From contig JAJPIR010000082.1 of assembly GCA_021324675.1 (NCBI GenBank), forward strand, positions 62,001 through 126,000: a stretch of DNA of 64,000 bases, given 5' to 3'. This document shows, one piece after another, positions 28,939 through 39,842 of this stretch (position 1 is its first letter; each line of letters opens with the position of its first letter). Position numbers and translations under genes: made by a program. The notes under the pieces were generated by a model, which saw only the letters and a program-made list of their open reading frames with translations, was not told where the DNA came from and ran no database searches. This DNA comes from Actinomycetota bacterium (GTDB lineage: Bacteria; Actinomycetota; Actinomycetes; Mycobacteriales; Pseudonocardiaceae).

Positions 28939-30045
28939 TCATGAGCGCACGTGTGAGGGCACAAACGGTGGCTTCACCACCTCGCAGGGCAGCGCGCGGC
29001 CCCGCACATCAACCTGAACGGTTGTGCCGGGCCGCACAGTGGCGTCGAGCAGCGCCAGTGCGATACCGGTGCGCAGGGTTGGGGAGAAGGTCCCGGAGGT
29101 GGTCTCCCCGACTGGCGCACCCGCCGCAGATCGCACCGCCATGTGCGCCCGGGGCACCCCGCGCGTGGCCGCACGCAGCCCCCGCAGCCGGCGCGATGGT
29201 CCGGCGTCACGCTCGGCAAGCAGTGCATCACGTCCCCAGAAAGCCGGCTTCTGCCAGCCGATCGCCCAGGACAAGCCACCCTCTAGCGGGGTGATATCCG
29301 GACCGATGTCCTGGCCATGGAGGGGGTAACCCATCTCGGTACGCAAAGTATCCCGGGCGCCGAGGCCACATGCCCGGCCCCCGAGCGGGTCGGCGGCAGC
29401 CAGCAAGGCGTTCCACAAATCGGATGCGTAATCCCAGGGCGGGAACAGCTCATAGCCACGCTCGCCGGTGTAGCCGGTACGACCTAACCGCACCGGCACA
29501 CCGGCGTGCTCGGCGTCGATGAAACTCAGGTAGCTCAGATTGCCCACCGGCAATCCCACGGCGCTGAGCAGATCAGCCGAACGCGGTCCCTGCACGGCGA
29601 GCACTGCATACTGATCATGCATGTCGGTCACGGTGATTGCCGGTGGCGCCGCAGCAGCAAGCCGGCGCGCCACTGGCGCCGCGTTGGCCGCGTTCGGTAC
29701 GCAGAACACCTCATCGCCACTGATCAGGTAGGCGATCAGATCGTCTACTACCCCACCGTCTTGTGCGCAGCACAAGGTGTATTGGACCTGTCCTGGCCTG
29801 ATCTTGGCCAGGTCCGCGGTGAGGCATGAGTTGACGAAGTCCGCAGCCCCCGGACCAGCGATCACGATCTTGCCGAGATGCGTGACGTCGAAAATGCCTA
29901 CCGCCTCACGCACCGCGGTGTGCTCGGCGACGACACCCCCGCCGTGGTAGCTGATGGGCATTTCCCAACCGCCGAAGGTACCCAGGGTGGCGCCAGCCTT
30001 GACGTGCACGGCGTGCAGGGGTCCGCGGTGCAGATCGGGAGTCAC
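28939..30045 (-). CDS. gcvT: aminomethyltransferase (glycine cleavage T protein)
   Basis: 368-residue T protein of the glycine cleavage system; it transfers the methylene group to tetrahydrofolate from the aminomethyl-lipoyl H protein. Blocks are [34 protein letters not shown]-like [23 protein letters not shown] and the folate-binding C-terminal [14 protein letters not shown] with [11 protein letters not shown]. The GTG start has no clear ribosome site. It matches M. tuberculosis Rv2211c by position. Only gcvT of the system is in the window. Confidence 0.92.
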   Translation of the reverse strand: MTPDLHRGPLHAVHVKAGATLGTFGGWEMPISYHGGGVVAEHTAVREAVGIFDVTHLGKIVIAGPGAADFVNSCLTADLAKIRPGQVQYTLCCAQDGGVVDDLIAYLISGDEVFCVPNAANAAPVARRLAAAAPPAITVTDMHDQYAVLAVQGPRSADLLSAVGLPVGNLSYLSFIDAEHAGVPVRLGRTGYTGERGYELFPPWDYASDLWNALLAAADPLGGRACGLGARDTLRTEMGYPLHGQDIGPDITPLEGGLSWAIGWQKPAFWGRDALLAERDAGPSRRLRGLRAATRGVPRAHMAVRSAAGAPVGETTSGTFSPTLRTGIALALLDATVRPGTTVQVDVRGRALPCEVVKPPFVPSHVRS

Positions 30046-30130
30046 GGCTATGGAACGCTACCTTCCAGGGTGGTTGCCATGGCGACCTGCCCAACGCGTC
30101 CCAATCCGTCGGATTAGCGAGGAGATCACC

Positions 30131-31618
30131 GTGACCACCCCGACGCTGCGCCTCACCGATGCCTCGGTGATCACCGCGACCGTCGATGCTCTCGTGGTGG
30201 GGACCGTGTACGGCGAGGACGGCCCCCACCTTTTACCGGGCAACGAGGAGGTCGACGCGGCGTTCGACGGTGCGCTCATCGACGTGCTGAAAGTGCTGGG
30301 AGCGCGCGGCAAGGCCGATGAAGTGATCAAGGTGCCAACCCGTCGAGCCATCGGTGCTCCGCTGCTTGTCGCCACCGGCCTGGGCGAGGTCAACGGCAAG
30401 CCCAGCGGCGAGCAAGTACGTCGCGCCGCCGGGGCCGCATCGCGCGCGCTGTCGGGCACCTCTCGAGCGATCACGACGCTGTCCCGGATCGACCTTGCCG
30501 CCGCGGCAGAGGGCACTGCCCTGGGCTGCTACATGTTCACCGCCTACCGCTCGCATAACGGCGACGCCCCGCTGAGCCGGATGGATCTGTCGGTTCCTTC
30601 GGCCAACGACCGCGCTGCGGAACAAGACCTGGCGAAGGCCGTCGCCATGGTGGAAGCGGTTACGGCCGCTCGTGATCTGGTGAACACCCCACCTAACGAC
30701 CTGTATCCCGCCTCATTTGCTGATCGGGCTGTCAGTCTCGCTGAGGCAGCCGGATTACACACCGAGGTGCTCGACGAGAAAGACCTGCTGCGTGACGGCT
30801 ACGGCGGCATCCTCGGCGTCGGTGGTGGATCCTCGCGGCCGCCACGGTTAGTCCGGCTGCATCACAACCCAGCCACGCCGAAGGCGAGGGTGGCGCTGGT
30901 TGGTAAGGGGATCACGTTCGACACCGGCGGCATCTCGATCAAGCCTGCGGCGAAGATGGAAGAGATGACCATGGACATGGCTGGTGCGGCCGCCGTCATC
31001 GTGACCACCGTGCTGGCCGGCCGGCTGGAACTGCCCGTTGAGGTGATCGCGACCGTTCCGATGGCCGAGAACATGCCTTCGGCCACCGCTTACCGTCCCG
31101 GCGACGTGCTCACCATGTACGGGGGCACCACCGTGGAGGTCATCAACACCGACGCCGAGGGACGGCTGATCCTTGCTGACGCGTTGGTCCGCGCGGCACA
31201 AGACAACCCGGACTATCTGATCGACACTGCCACACTGACCGGCGCCCAGATCGTTGCGCTCGGCAAGCGAACGCCGGGGATCATGGGAACCCCGGATTTC
31301 CGCGACCGGGTCACCGCGATCTCGCAGCGAGTCGGAGAAAACGGCTGGGCCATGCCGCTGCCTGAACACCTGCGGTCGGATCTGGACTCCAAGCTTGCTG
31401 ATATCGCCAACGTGGCCGAACACCGCTGGGGCGGCATGCTCGCCGCCGGGGTGTTCCTGTCCGAGTTCGTCCCTGACGGTATTCCCTGGGCGCACCTGGA
31501 CATCGCCGGGCCGGCTTATAACACCGGCTCACCGTGGGGGTATACCGGCAAGGGCGGCACCGGCGTACCAGTGCGCACTCTTGCCGCTGTCCTCGCGGAC
31601 ATCGCCGAACGCGGGTGA
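30131..31618 (+). CDS. pepB: leucyl aminopeptidase (M17)
   Basis: 495-residue cytosolic metallo-aminopeptidase. The N-terminal regulatory domain (to about residue 180) is followed by the catalytic domain with VGKGITFDTGGISIKP (metal-binding Lys and Asp) and the M17 signature NTDAEGRLILADAL. The start is GTG 30131 with AGGAG 7 bases upstream; the frame is open 59 codons further into the gcvT promoter region without similarity. It is divergent from gcvT. Role: peptide turnover; family members can also act as transcription factors. Confidence 0.93.
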   Translation: MTTPTLRLTDASVITATVDALVVGTVYGEDGPHLLPGNEEVDAAFDGALIDVLKVLGARGKADEVIKVPTRRAIGAPLLVATGLGEVNGKPSGEQVRRAAGAASRALSGTSRAITTLSRIDLAAAAEGTALGCYMFTAYRSHNGDAPLSRMDLSVPSANDRAAEQDLAKAVAMVEAVTAARDLVNTPPNDLYPASFADRAVSLAEAAGLHTEVLDEKDLLRDGYGGILGVGGGSSRPPRLVRLHHNPATPKARVALVGKGITFDTGGISIKPAAKMEEMTMDMAGAAAVIVTTVLAGRLELPVEVIATVPMAENMPSATAYRPGDVLTMYGGTTVEVINTDAEGRLILADALVRAAQDNPDYLIDTATLTGAQIVALGKRTPGIMGTPDFRDRVTAISQRVGENGWAMPLPEHLRSDLDSKLADIANVAEHRWGGMLAAGVFLSEFVPDGIPWAHLDIAGPAYNTGSPWGYTGKGGTGVPVRTLAAVLADIAERG

Positions 31619-31654
31619 GCAGCCGAAGCAGCTGGATCGCCTGATCACCAAGCT

Positions 31655-31975
31655 TTAGTCACGCTGGCGCTGGCGCGCGGTGTAGTCACGCATCCGTTGC
31701 GGGTATCCGACGAGGGCGACGTCATAGATCGGGATCTTCAGCTGCTTGGCCAGCCGGCGGGCCGCAGGCGCACCGTTGACCCTGCGCCGGGTCCACTCAC
31801 CATCATGCGCGACCAGCACGACGGTGGTGTCCGTCATCATGGTGCGGGGTTCGATGAACGCTTCCACCCCGGTATGGCTTGCCGCCCACTGCTTAAGGTG
31901 GTCGAGGTCGGCGCTGAATGCAGCGCGCGTGGTACGAGCGCGCCGCGTGCCTAGCAGCCGATCCAGTACGCCCAC
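31655..31975 (-). CDS. conserved actinobacterial protein of unknown function
   Basis: 106-residue basic protein, convergent with pepB. Start GTG 31975 (VGVLDRLLG) with AGGAGG 8 bases upstream is preferred over the longer open frame. The sequence DLDHLKQWAASHTGVEAFIEPRT and then TDTTVVLVAHDGEWTRRRV and IPIYDVALVGYPQRMRDY is what I recall as a conserved actinobacterial family found beside pepB and lpd. The charged tail TARQRQRD is variable. No catalytic motif is apparent, and no function can be named. Confidence 0.8.
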   Translation of the reverse strand: MGVLDRLLGTRRARTTRAAFSADLDHLKQWAASHTGVEAFIEPRTMMTDTTVVLVAHDGEWTRRRVNGAPAARRLAKQLKIPIYDVALVGYPQRMRDYTARQRQRD

Positions 31976-32145
31976 CTCGCACACCTCCTCGGCCGCCGAT
32001 ACCTTCGGCATAGCACCAGCTCAACGGACGTGCCGCCGCGCAGCCCAGTGCGATCCCGCCCACGTCGCAGGCAACCGCAGACTGGTGACAAGATGTCTGT
32101 GACGCCCAATGCCACGTTACCGACGTCTGCTTGAGGAGCGTGTCA

Positions 32146-33546
32146 GTGCCAGACACCTCGATGATCACCAATTCACCTCGGAACACCTCCGCCGACCTGG
32201 TGATTCTTGGTGGTGGCTCGGGTGGTTATGCCTGCGCACTGCGCGCCGCACAACTGGGCCTGACCGTCGTCTTGGTGGAGAAGGACAAGCTTGGTGGCAC
32301 CTGCCTGCACCGCGGCTGCATCCCGACCAAGGCGCTACTGCAGGCTGCGGAGGTCGCTGACGCCGCTCGCCATAGCCATCAATTCGGAGTAAAGACCGCC
32401 CTTGAGGGCATCGACATGGCCGGCGTCAACAAGTACAAGGACGGCGTCGTCGCCAAGATGTTCAAGGGTCTGCAGGGGTTGGTGTCTTCCCGCGGGATCA
32501 ACTACGTCGAGGGCACCGGACGGTTTGTGGCTCCCAACGCCGTGGAGGTGGATGGCCAGCGGTACACCGGGCGTCACGTGGTGCTGGCCACCGGCTCCTA
32601 CGCCAGGACGCTTCCCGGCCTGGAGATCGGCGGCCGGTTCATCACCAGCGATCAGGCGTTAAACCTCGACTACGTGCCTGACCGGGTGGTGGTGCTCGGC
32701 GGTGGCGTGATCGGAGTCGAGTTTGCCAGCGTGTGGCGCTCCTTCGGCGCCGAGGTCACCGTGGTGGAGGCACTGCCCAGACTCGTGCCAGCAGAGGACG
32801 ACTTCTGCTCCAAACAGCTGGAACGTGCATTCCGCCGGCGCGGCATCATGTTCAAGACCGCAGCGCGGGTCACCGGAGCGACCCAGTCCGAATCCAGGGT
32901 GACGGTGAGCCTCGAGTCCGGGGAGCAGCTCGAGGCCGACTTGCTGCTGGTTGCTGTCGGGCGCGGACCGAACACCGCCGAGGCCGGCTACTCGGAGGCT
33001 GGCGTGCGGATGGAACGCGGTTTCGTGCTCACCGACGATCGGCTGCACACCAACCTTGCCGGGGTGTACGCGCTGGGCGACATCGTTCCTGGATTCCAAC
33101 TCGCCCATCGAGGATTCGCCCAGGGCATCTTCCTCGCCGAGGAAATCGCCGGGCGCAAGCCCGGCACGATCGACGAGGACGGCATCCCGCGCGTGACCTA
33201 CTGCGAGCCGCAGGTGGCCTCGGTCGGACTCACTGAGGCGCAGGCCAGGCAGCGCTATGGCGAGATCGAAACGATCACCTATGATCTGGCCGGCAACGGC
33301 AAGAGCGTCATCCTGCAAACCCGCGGTGCGATCAAACTGGTGCGCGCCACGAACGGTCCGGTCGTCGGCATCCACATGGTCGGCGACCGGGTTGGCGAAC
33401 TGGTCGGCGAGGCTCAGCTGATTGTCAACTGGGAGGCTTATCCAGACGATGTCGCCGCGCTGGTCCACGCTCACCCGACACAGAACGAGGCGCTCGGCGA
33501 AGCTCATCTCGCTCTAGCAGGCAAGCCATTGCACGCGCACGGCTGA
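32146..33546 (+). CDS. lpdA: dihydrolipoamide dehydrogenase (E3)
   Basis: 466-residue flavoprotein that reoxidises the dihydrolipoyl groups of 2-oxo-acid dehydrogenase complexes. It has the FAD motif [18 protein letters not shown], the redox disulfide [13 protein letters not shown] (C53 and C58), the NAD site [16 protein letters not shown], and the C-terminal catalytic AHPTQNEAL. Start GTG 32146 lies 7 bases after GAGGAG; two earlier in-frame starts sit too close to or inside it. It precedes dlaT by about 60 bases, so E3 and E2 are probably co-expressed. Confidence 0.94.
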   Translation: MPDTSMITNSPRNTSADLVILGGGSGGYACALRAAQLGLTVVLVEKDKLGGTCLHRGCIPTKALLQAAEVADAARHSHQFGVKTALEGIDMAGVNKYKDGVVAKMFKGLQGLVSSRGINYVEGTGRFVAPNAVEVDGQRYTGRHVVLATGSYARTLPGLEIGGRFITSDQALNLDYVPDRVVVLGGGVIGVEFASVWRSFGAEVTVVEALPRLVPAEDDFCSKQLERAFRRRGIMFKTAARVTGATQSESRVTVSLESGEQLEADLLLVAVGRGPNTAEAGYSEAGVRMERGFVLTDDRLHTNLAGVYALGDIVPGFQLAHRGFAQGIFLAEEIAGRKPGTIDEDGIPRVTYCEPQVASVGLTEAQARQRYGEIETITYDLAGNGKSVILQTRGAIKLVRATNGPVVGIHMVGDRVGELVGEAQLIVNWEAYPDDVAALVHAHPTQNEALGEAHLALAGKPLHAHG

Positions 33547-33610
33547 GCGATCCACAGGGCACCAGAAACAGCGCCTAAAGGACGGAAAACGACGAGAGTC
33601 GAGGCTACAG

Positions 33611-35335
33611 ATGGCGTACTCCGTGGCGATGCCTGCGCTGGGCGAGAGTGTCACCGAGGGCACAGTGACACGCTGGCTCAAACAAGAGGGGGAGACCGTC
33701 AAGGTTGATGAGCCTTTAGTGGAAGTGTCCACGGACAAGGTCGACACCGAGATCCCCTCACCAGCAGCCGGCGTGCTGGAGCGGATTGTGGTGCCGGAGG
33801 ACGAAACCGTTGCAGTCGGTGCAGAACTCGCCGTGATCAACGACGCCTCGGATGCTGCCACCCCACCCCGCAGCGCGCCTCGTCATGCCGCAGCGGGTCC
33901 CACCGAGTTGGGTGACGGTCGGTCAGCACAGCCACCGCAGCAACCAACCCAGCAGCCGGCAATTCGGTCAGCCCCGCCCTCCACGGGCTCCAAGAAGCTG
34001 GTGACGATGCCAGCGCTGGGGGAAAGCGTCACCGAGGGGACCGTAACCCGGTGGCTCAAGCAGGTCGGCGACACCGTGGAAGCGGATGAGCCGCTCGTTG
34101 AGGTATCCACGGACAAGGTCGACACCGAGATCCCTTCTCCGGCTGCGGGCACGGTCTTAGAGATCGTGGTACCGCAAGACGAGACTGTTGCTGTCGGCGC
34201 CACCCTTGCCGCAATCGGCGACCGCGAGGAGCAGCCGCTACCACCCTCTGGGGCTCCAGCTACACCCGCTAGCCAACCTCACCAAGCTGCGCAGCCAGAG
34301 CGAGAGCCAGAGCCCCCACCCCCGGCCAGTGCGGGCGATACCGAGGCACCATATGTCACTCCGCTGGTCCGCAAGCTCGCCATCGAGCACGGGGTCGACC
34401 TGTCAACCGTGCAGGGCACGGGGGTGGGCGGCCGCATTCGCAAGCAGGACGTGCTCGCTGCCGTGAGAGCGCCTGAGCCTGAGCCGGCGGCGCCCGAACC
34501 GGCGGCGCCCGAGCCGGTCCCGATGCCCGCCCCGGAGCCACCGACTGGGGCGCAGCCGCAGTGGCCATCTGCGGTCGCAATACCCACCGTGCAGCCGCCA
34601 GCGCAGGTCTCCGGACTACGCGGCAGGACCGAGAAGATGTCCCGGATGCGCAGCGTCATCGCCAAGCGGATGGTCGAGTCGCTGCAAGTCTCCGCGCAGC
34701 TCACCACCGTCGTCGAGGTAGACATCACGCGGCTGGCACGGCTTCGGGATCGCGCCAAACGGCTTTTCGAAGCTAGGGAAGGCGTCAAGCTGTCATTCCT
34801 GCCGTTCTTCGCCCAAGCCACGGTCGAAGCACTCAAGCAACACCCGAAGCTGAACGCCTCAATCGACACCGACAAGGGAGAAATCACCTACCACAGCGCA
34901 GAGCACCTCGGCATCGCCGTGGACACCGAGCGTGGCCTGCTCGTTCCGGTGATCCACGATGCGGGCGATCTCAACATCGCCGGGCTGGCGCGCCGCATTG
35001 CCGACCTCGCCACCCGGACCAGGACCAATAAGATCACCCCGGATGAGATGAGCGGCGGTACCTTCACCCTCAGCAACACCGGCTCACGGGGCGCGCTGTT
35101 TGACACCCCGATCATCTTGCAGCCGCAGGTCGGGATTCTCGGTACCGGCAGTGTGGTCAAGCGACCAGTGGTGCTCTCCGGCGATGATGGTGACACCATC
35201 GCGATCCGTTCCATCGTCTACCTGGCGCTGTCCTACGATCATCGTCTGGTCGACGGTGCCGACGCTGCACGCTTCCTCAACACCGTCAAGCAACGTCTGA
35301 CCGAGGGCGCGTTCGAGGCCGGCCTCGGAATGTAG
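33611..35335 (+). CDS. dlaT: 2-oxo-acid dehydrogenase E2 (dihydrolipoyl acyltransferase)
   Basis: 574-residue E2 with two lipoyl domains, whose modified lysines are K43 and K169 in [14 protein letters not shown]. Pro/Ala/Gln/Glu-rich linkers separate these from a peripheral-subunit-binding domain (about 245-285, [19 protein letters not shown]) and the catalytic domain with H544 and D548 in DHRLVDG. It resembles M. tuberculosis DlaT (553 residues), which serves pyruvate dehydrogenase; other actinobacteria annotate this copy as the succinyltransferase, so the substrate is not settled. The next genes, lipB and lipA, make its cofactor. Confidence 0.93.
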   Translation: MAYSVAMPALGESVTEGTVTRWLKQEGETVKVDEPLVEVSTDKVDTEIPSPAAGVLERIVVPEDETVAVGAELAVINDASDAATPPRSAPRHAAAGPTELGDGRSAQPPQQPTQQPAIRSAPPSTGSKKLVTMPALGESVTEGTVTRWLKQVGDTVEADEPLVEVSTDKVDTEIPSPAAGTVLEIVVPQDETVAVGATLAAIGDREEQPLPPSGAPATPASQPHQAAQPEREPEPPPPASAGDTEAPYVTPLVRKLAIEHGVDLSTVQGTGVGGRIRKQDVLAAVRAPEPEPAAPEPAAPEPVPMPAPEPPTGAQPQWPSAVAIPTVQPPAQVSGLRGRTEKMSRMRSVIAKRMVESLQVSAQLTTVVEVDITRLARLRDRAKRLFEAREGVKLSFLPFFAQATVEALKQHPKLNASIDTDKGEITYHSAEHLGIAVDTERGLLVPVIHDAGDLNIAGLARRIADLATRTRTNKITPDEMSGGTFTLSNTGSRGALFDTPIILQPQVGILGTGSVVKRPVVLSGDDGDTIAIRSIVYLALSYDHRLVDGADAARFLNTVKQRLTEGAFEAGLGM

Positions 35336-35389
35336 AGGCATGAACGCATCTCTGAGCCTCGTCGGGACCAATGGCGAGAAGGTCTTTCC

Positions 35390-36301
35390 ATGCGCGTCGT
35401 GATCGCCGGCTCGTCGGGGCTCATCGGCACCGCACTGGTTGCGCTGCTGCGTCAGGCAGGCCATGACGTGCTGCGGCTGGTGCGCAGGCCTGCGCGGGCC
35501 GCGGACGAGCGGACCTGGGACCCGCCATCAGGCACCATGGACGACGGCACGCTTGACGGCGTCCATGCCGTCGTGAATCTGTGCGGATCTGCGATGGGTG
35601 ACCGGCGCTGGTCCGGAGAGGTCAAGCAGGCCATTAGGGACACTCGGATCGTCCCTACCGAGGTCCTCGCGGCGGCGATCGCCGAGCACCAGGTTCCGGT
35701 GCTGGTGAATGCATCCGGTGTGGGTTACTACGGGGACACCGGGGATTGCCAGGTCGACGAAAGGACTCCCCTGGGTTCGGGATTTCTGGCGCAGGTCTGC
35801 CGTGACTGGGAAAACGCGACGGCGGTGGCCGAGCAGGCCGGGGCTCGGGTCGTGCGGGCCCGCACCGGCCTGGTGATCTCCCCATCCGGCGGACTGATGG
35901 GCCGGCTCAAGCCGCTGTTCGCGGCCGGCCTGGGCGGTCGGCTGGGCAGCGGGCGGCAGTACATGCCGTGGATTTCACTGGACGACGAGGTCGGTGCGAT
36001 CCGTTTTGCACTGGAACACGAGGAGATTGCCGGGCCGGTGAATCTCAGCGGCCCAGAGCCGGTCACCAATGCCGAGTTCACCAGCACCATGGGCGAGGCA
36101 ATCCACCGTCCGGCTCCGTTTGTGGTGCCGGGCCTGGCACTGCGTCTGGTTCTTGGTGCTGAACTCGTCGACCAGATGCTCTTGACCGGGCAACGGGCAG
36201 TCCCTGCGGTACTACACGAACATGGCTACCGCTTCCAGCATCCGACGTTGCGCGCTGCGCTGGCGGCGGCGCTGCAGCAAGGACACCGGAGCCGGGCGTA
36301 A
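35390..36301 (+). CDS. TIGR01777-family NAD(P)-dependent epimerase
   Basis: 303-residue Rossmann-fold protein matching M. tuberculosis Rv2216. The nucleotide loop is [13 protein letters not shown], followed by [27 protein letters not shown] and [11 protein letters not shown], which are diagnostic of this SDR subgroup, and a C-terminal DUF1731-like region. The substrate is unknown. ATG start with GAGAAGG upstream. Its stop codon TAA forms part of the candidate -10 of lipB. Confidence 0.9.
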   Translation: MRVVIAGSSGLIGTALVALLRQAGHDVLRLVRRPARAADERTWDPPSGTMDDGTLDGVHAVVNLCGSAMGDRRWSGEVKQAIRDTRIVPTEVLAAAIAEHQVPVLVNASGVGYYGDTGDCQVDERTPLGSGFLAQVCRDWENATAVAEQAGARVVRARTGLVISPSGGLMGRLKPLFAAGLGGRLGSGRQYMPWISLDDEVGAIRFALEHEEIAGPVNLSGPEPVTNAEFTSTMGEAIHRPAPFVVPGLALRLVLGAELVDQMLLTGQRAVPAVLHEHGYRFQHPTLRAALAAALQQGHRSRA

Positions 36302-36304
36302 TGT
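36299..36304 (+). promoter_or_regulatory. candidate -10 element, leaderless lipB
   Basis: TAATGT, 7 bases before the GTG at 36312; it includes the stop codon of the preceding gene. Confidence 0.35.
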
Positions 36305-36311
36305 CGCCGCT

Positions 36312-36998
36312 GTGGCCGTCGCTACGCAGTCATGCCGAGTCACTACCGCACCCGTCGAGGTCCACCACCTTGGCACCGTTGACTACCACCGGGCCTGGGC
36401 ACTGCAACGAGAGTTGGCCAACGCCCGTGCGGATGGCACCGGGCCAGACGTGCTGCTGTTGCTAGAGCATCCCTCGGTCTACACCGCCGGCCGGCGGACC
36501 ACGCCCGAGGAGCGGCCGCGTGACGGCACGCCCGTCATCGACGTCGATCGCGGCGGCAAAATCACCTGGCACGGACCGGGCCAGCTCGTCGGTTACCCCT
36601 TGATCAGGTTGGCCGAGCCGGTCGACGTCATCGACTACGTGCGGCGCCTGGAGCAGGCGCTGATTGCCGTGTGCGCCGGGTTAGGCGTGGAAACCCGGCG
36701 CATCGCGGGGCGGTCGGGCGTGTGGCTGGCGGCAGATCCCGCTACCGGACGACCCGAGCGCAAGATCGCCGCAATTGGAGTTCGGATCAGCCGGGGCGTG
36801 ACCACACACGGGTTTGCGCTCAACTGCCAGCCTGATCTTGCCGCCTTCGACCGGATCGTGCCCTGCGGCATTGCCGACGCCGGGGTGACGTCGCTGACTG
36901 CTGAGCTGGGACGACCGGTGCCGGTGGCCGAGGTGCTGCCGGACGTGCGCCGAGCCGTGCTCGACGCCATCGACGGCAGCCTGCGGGTGGACGGATGA
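36312..36998 (+). CDS. lipB: lipoyl(octanoyl) transferase
   Basis: 228-residue LipB, which moves octanoyl groups from acyl carrier protein to lipoyl domains. Blocks are [33 protein letters not shown] and [23 protein letters not shown] with the catalytic lysine, then [13 protein letters not shown] with the catalytic cysteine. The GTG start 36312 is taken because upstream in-frame codons lie inside the preceding gene; the N-terminus lacks a ribosome site. The stop overlaps the start of the SDR gene by 4 bases. Confidence 0.92.
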   Translation: MAVATQSCRVTTAPVEVHHLGTVDYHRAWALQRELANARADGTGPDVLLLLEHPSVYTAGRRTTPEERPRDGTPVIDVDRGGKITWHGPGQLVGYPLIRLAEPVDVIDYVRRLEQALIAVCAGLGVETRRIAGRSGVWLAADPATGRPERKIAAIGVRISRGVTTHGFALNCQPDLAAFDRIVPCGIADAGVTSLTAELGRPVPVAEVLPDVRRAVLDAIDGSLRVDG

Positions 36999-37921
36999 GC
37001 CGGTGGCACGAGAGTGACATCAGGGACCAGTCCGGCCGCAGAGTAATGGTCACCGGAGCCAACTCGGGGCTGGGTCTGCAGACCGCGATGGTGCTCGCCC
37101 GGCACGGCGCGACGGTGCTGCTGGCGTGCCGGGATCCAGCCCGTGGGCAGGCAGCGTTGGACCGCGTGCGGTCCGAGCCCGGGACGGACGCCACGCTGGT
37201 GCAGCTTGATCTGGCTGACCTCAGCTCCGTGCACAAGGCTGCCGACGAGGTACGTGCGATTACCGGAGATCGGCTGGACGTGCTGGTAAACAACGCCGGC
37301 GTGATGGCGTCCCCGCCGCGGCGCACAACTGATGGGTTTGAGTTGCAGATCGGCACCAACCACCTTGGGCACGCAGCGCTGACCTGGCTGCTCGCCCCGG
37401 CGCTGACACCCGGCGCCCGGGTAGTGACCGTGTCCAGCCTCGCGCATCGTGGCGGCGAGCTCGACGTGGACGATTTGAACTTCAAGCGGAGGCGGTACAA
37501 GCCGGGTGCAGCCTACAGCGCATCTAAACTGGCGAACCTGCTGTTCACCTTCGAGCTCGACCGGCGGGCCCGAACCGCCGGTCGTAACGTCCTCGCCGTC
37601 GCGGCTCATCCAGGCCTTACCGGTACTGAGCTGGTGCACAACACCGTCCGGATGTACCTGCCGGATCCGCTCGCCAAGCTAGCGAGCTGGGGCAACAAAC
37701 TGATCAGCCAGGGGGTCGCGGCGGGAGCGTTACCGCAGCTCTACGCTGCCACCGCCACTGATGTCGGTAGCAGCGAGTACTTCGGACCGACGGGACCCGG
37801 GCAGATCCGCGGCGCCCCGGGCCGGGTAACGGCGAGCGCGGCTGCCTACGACGAGCACACCGCCCGGCGGCTATGGGAACGCACCGCGGAGCTCACCGGT
37901 GTGCCGCCAGACCCGGCGTAG
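36995..37921 (+). CDS. short-chain dehydrogenase/reductase
   Basis: 308-residue classical-type SDR. The cofactor motif [28 protein letters not shown] includes an Arg that suits NADP(H). [10 protein letters not shown] and the catalytic YSASKLAN (Tyr and Lys) are clear. It resembles the retinol-dehydrogenase-like SDRs common in actinobacteria. It is translationally coupled to lipB (ATGA overlap) and precedes lipA, an arrangement not present in M. tuberculosis. Substrate unknown. Confidence 0.9.
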   Translation: MSRWHESDIRDQSGRRVMVTGANSGLGLQTAMVLARHGATVLLACRDPARGQAALDRVRSEPGTDATLVQLDLADLSSVHKAADEVRAITGDRLDVLVNNAGVMASPPRRTTDGFELQIGTNHLGHAALTWLLAPALTPGARVVTVSSLAHRGGELDVDDLNFKRRRYKPGAAYSASKLANLLFTFELDRRARTAGRNVLAVAAHPGLTGTELVHNTVRMYLPDPLAKLASWGNKLISQGVAAGALPQLYAATATDVGSSEYFGPTGPGQIRGAPGRVTASAAAYDEHTARRLWERTAELTGVPPDPA

Positions 37922-37924
37922 GGT
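37919..37924 (+). promoter_or_regulatory. candidate -10 element, leaderless lipA
   Basis: TAGGGT, 7 bases before the GTG at 37932; it overlaps the stop codon of the SDR gene. Confidence 0.4.
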
Positions 37925-37931
37925 GGCGTTC

Positions 37932-38939
37932 GTGAGCGTGCCAGCAGAGCCCGGCCACCGTAAGCTGCTGCGCTTGGAGGCCCGCAACAGTCAAATCCCG
38001 ATCGAGCGCAAGCCTGAGTGGATCCGCACCCGGGCGACCATGGGCCCATCGTTTCGGGATCTCAAGAATCTGGTACGCCAGGAAGATCTGCACACCGTTT
38101 GTGAGGCGGCTGGCTGCCCAAATATCTACGAGTGCTGGGAGGACCGGGAAGCGACTTTTCTGATCGGCGGCGATCAATGCACCCGGCGATGCGATTTCTG
38201 CCAGATCGACACTGGCCGCCCGGCCGCGCTGGATCGCGATGAGCCGCGGCGGGTCGCCGAATCGGTGCAGGCGATGGGGCTGCGCTACGCAACCGTCACC
38301 GGCGTGGCCCGGGATGATCTGCCCGATGGCGGGGCATGGCTGTACGCCGAGACCGTCCGGCAGATCCATCTGCTCAACTCCGGTACAGGAGTGGAGCTGC
38401 TGATTCCAGACTTCAACGACGATCCGGGGCGGCTGCGCGACGTGTTCGACGCCGCACCCGAGGTGCTGGCGCATAACCTGGAAACGGTGCCACGACTCTT
38501 CAAGCGCATCCGACCGGCCTTCCGCTACGAGCGGTCACTACACGTGCTCGAGGCGGCCCGGGAGGCCGGGCTGATCACCAAATCCAACCTGATCTTGGGC
38601 TTGGGTGAGCAACCCGATGAGGTCACCGACGCGATGACCGATCTGCACGCCGCGGGATGTGAGTTGCTCACTCTTACCCAGTACCTGCGCCCGTCACCAC
38701 GGCACCACCCGGTGGCGCGATGGGTCAGCCCGCAGGAGTTTCTCGAGCATGCTCGTGCGGCGGAGCTGATGGGTTTTTCCGCTGTGATGGCCGGACCGCT
38801 TGTCCGATCCTCGTACCGGGCTGGCCAGCTGTATGCCAAGGCGCTCGCACACCGCGGTGAGCGGTTGTCTGGGCACCTGGCACAGCTGGCCACCAGCGGC
38901 CCAGCAGCCCAGGAGGCCACCCGCCTGCTGGCCCGCTGA
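37932..38939 (+). CDS. lipA: lipoyl synthase
   Basis: 335-residue radical SAM enzyme that inserts two sulfurs into protein-bound octanoyl chains. The auxiliary cluster cysteines are C57, C62 and C68 ([12 protein letters not shown]), the radical SAM cluster is C83, C87 and C90 (CTRRCDFC), and the C-terminal RSSYRAG provides the serine ligand of the auxiliary cluster. GTG start 37932 ([19 protein letters not shown]) is supported by TAGGGT at leaderless spacing. Needs Fe-S clusters, for which the IscA-type protein at 21774-22136 may be a donor. Confidence 0.95.
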   Translation: MSVPAEPGHRKLLRLEARNSQIPIERKPEWIRTRATMGPSFRDLKNLVRQEDLHTVCEAAGCPNIYECWEDREATFLIGGDQCTRRCDFCQIDTGRPAALDRDEPRRVAESVQAMGLRYATVTGVARDDLPDGGAWLYAETVRQIHLLNSGTGVELLIPDFNDDPGRLRDVFDAAPEVLAHNLETVPRLFKRIRPAFRYERSLHVLEAAREAGLITKSNLILGLGEQPDEVTDAMTDLHAAGCELLTLTQYLRPSPRHHPVARWVSPQEFLEHARAAELMGFSAVMAGPLVRSSYRAGQLYAKALAHRGERLSGHLAQLATSGPAAQEATRLLAR

Positions 38940-38981
38940 TTACTGGCTTCGCCAGGCAGTTACCAGCAGGTGGGCCGCAAG

Positions 38982-38987
38982 TATCCT
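38982..38987 (+). promoter_or_regulatory. candidate -10 element, leaderless DUF4191 gene
   Basis: TATCCT, 7 bases before the ATG at 38995. Confidence 0.5.
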
Positions 38988-38994
38988 GTGAGCC

Positions 38995-39750
38995 ATGCCC
39001 GCCAAACCTCCCCCGAAGCCTGCTTCCCGCCCCCAAGATAAAGCGGCTGCAAAAGCAGCCCAGCAGGAGCGCCGCGCCGCGGCCAAACAACGCCGAGCGC
39101 AGGTTCTCCAGGCGTTCGCTATCCAACGCCGCGAAGACAAAGCGCTGCTGCCGTTGATGATCGGTGTGTTCGTGGTGATCACTGCGGTGGTGTTCGGGGT
39201 GGGCTTCGCGCTCGGCCATCAGTGGATGGCCCTGCCGCTGGGTGTCGCGCTCGGCGTGCTCGGCGCCCTCCTGATCTTCGGCCGGCGGGTACAGCGCAAT
39301 GTCTTCGCCAAGGCCGAGGGTCAGCCCGGCGCCGCGGCATGGGCGCTGGAAAACCTGCGCGGTGGGTGGCGGGTGACGCCTGCCGTGGCGGGCACTGCGC
39401 AACTGGATGCCGTGCATCGGGTCATCGGGCGGCCCGGGGTTGTGCTGGTGGCAGAGGGCACTCCACATCGCGTCAAGCCGCTGCTGGCTCAGGAAAAAAA
39501 GCGGGTATCGCGACTGGTTGGGGACATTCCTATTTATGACATCATGGTGGGTAATGGGGAAGGCCAGGTGCCACTGGCCAAACTGCCCCGGCATATGGCC
39601 AAATTGCCCCGCAACGTCGCCTCCGATCAGATTGATGGGCTGGAAAGCAAGCTCGCTGTGCTGTCCACCCGCGCTACCGGTATCCCTAAGGGTCCCCTCC
39701 CCCAAGGCGCCAAAATGCGCAATGTCCAACGCGCCGTGCGCCGCCGCTGA
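38995..39750 (+). CDS. DUF4191 membrane protein
   Basis: 251-residue protein matching M. tuberculosis Rv2219. A Lys/Ala/Gln-rich basic N-terminus (about 45 residues) precedes two transmembrane helices (LLPLMIGVFVVITAVVFGVGF and LPLGVALGVLGALLIFG). A cytoplasmic C-terminal domain includes AWALENLRGGWRVTPAVAGT and VGRPGVVLVAEG-like IGRPGVVLVAEG. Function unknown, but the family always lies between lipA and glnA in actinobacteria I can recall. Confidence 0.9.
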   Translation: MPAKPPPKPASRPQDKAAAKAAQQERRAAAKQRRAQVLQAFAIQRREDKALLPLMIGVFVVITAVVFGVGFALGHQWMALPLGVALGVLGALLIFGRRVQRNVFAKAEGQPGAAAWALENLRGGWRVTPAVAGTAQLDAVHRVIGRPGVVLVAEGTPHRVKPLLAQEKKRVSRLVGDIPIYDIMVGNGEGQVPLAKLPRHMAKLPRNVASDQIDGLESKLAVLSTRATGIPKGPLPQGAKMRNVQRAVRRR

Positions 39751-39842
39751 CCCACACTGACCGCTCTTCTCGAATATGGAGAGGTATGGGGGCAATCAAA
39801 CCCGCGTAGGCGCACGTCTCCATCTCTGGAGCAGGGTGGCGT

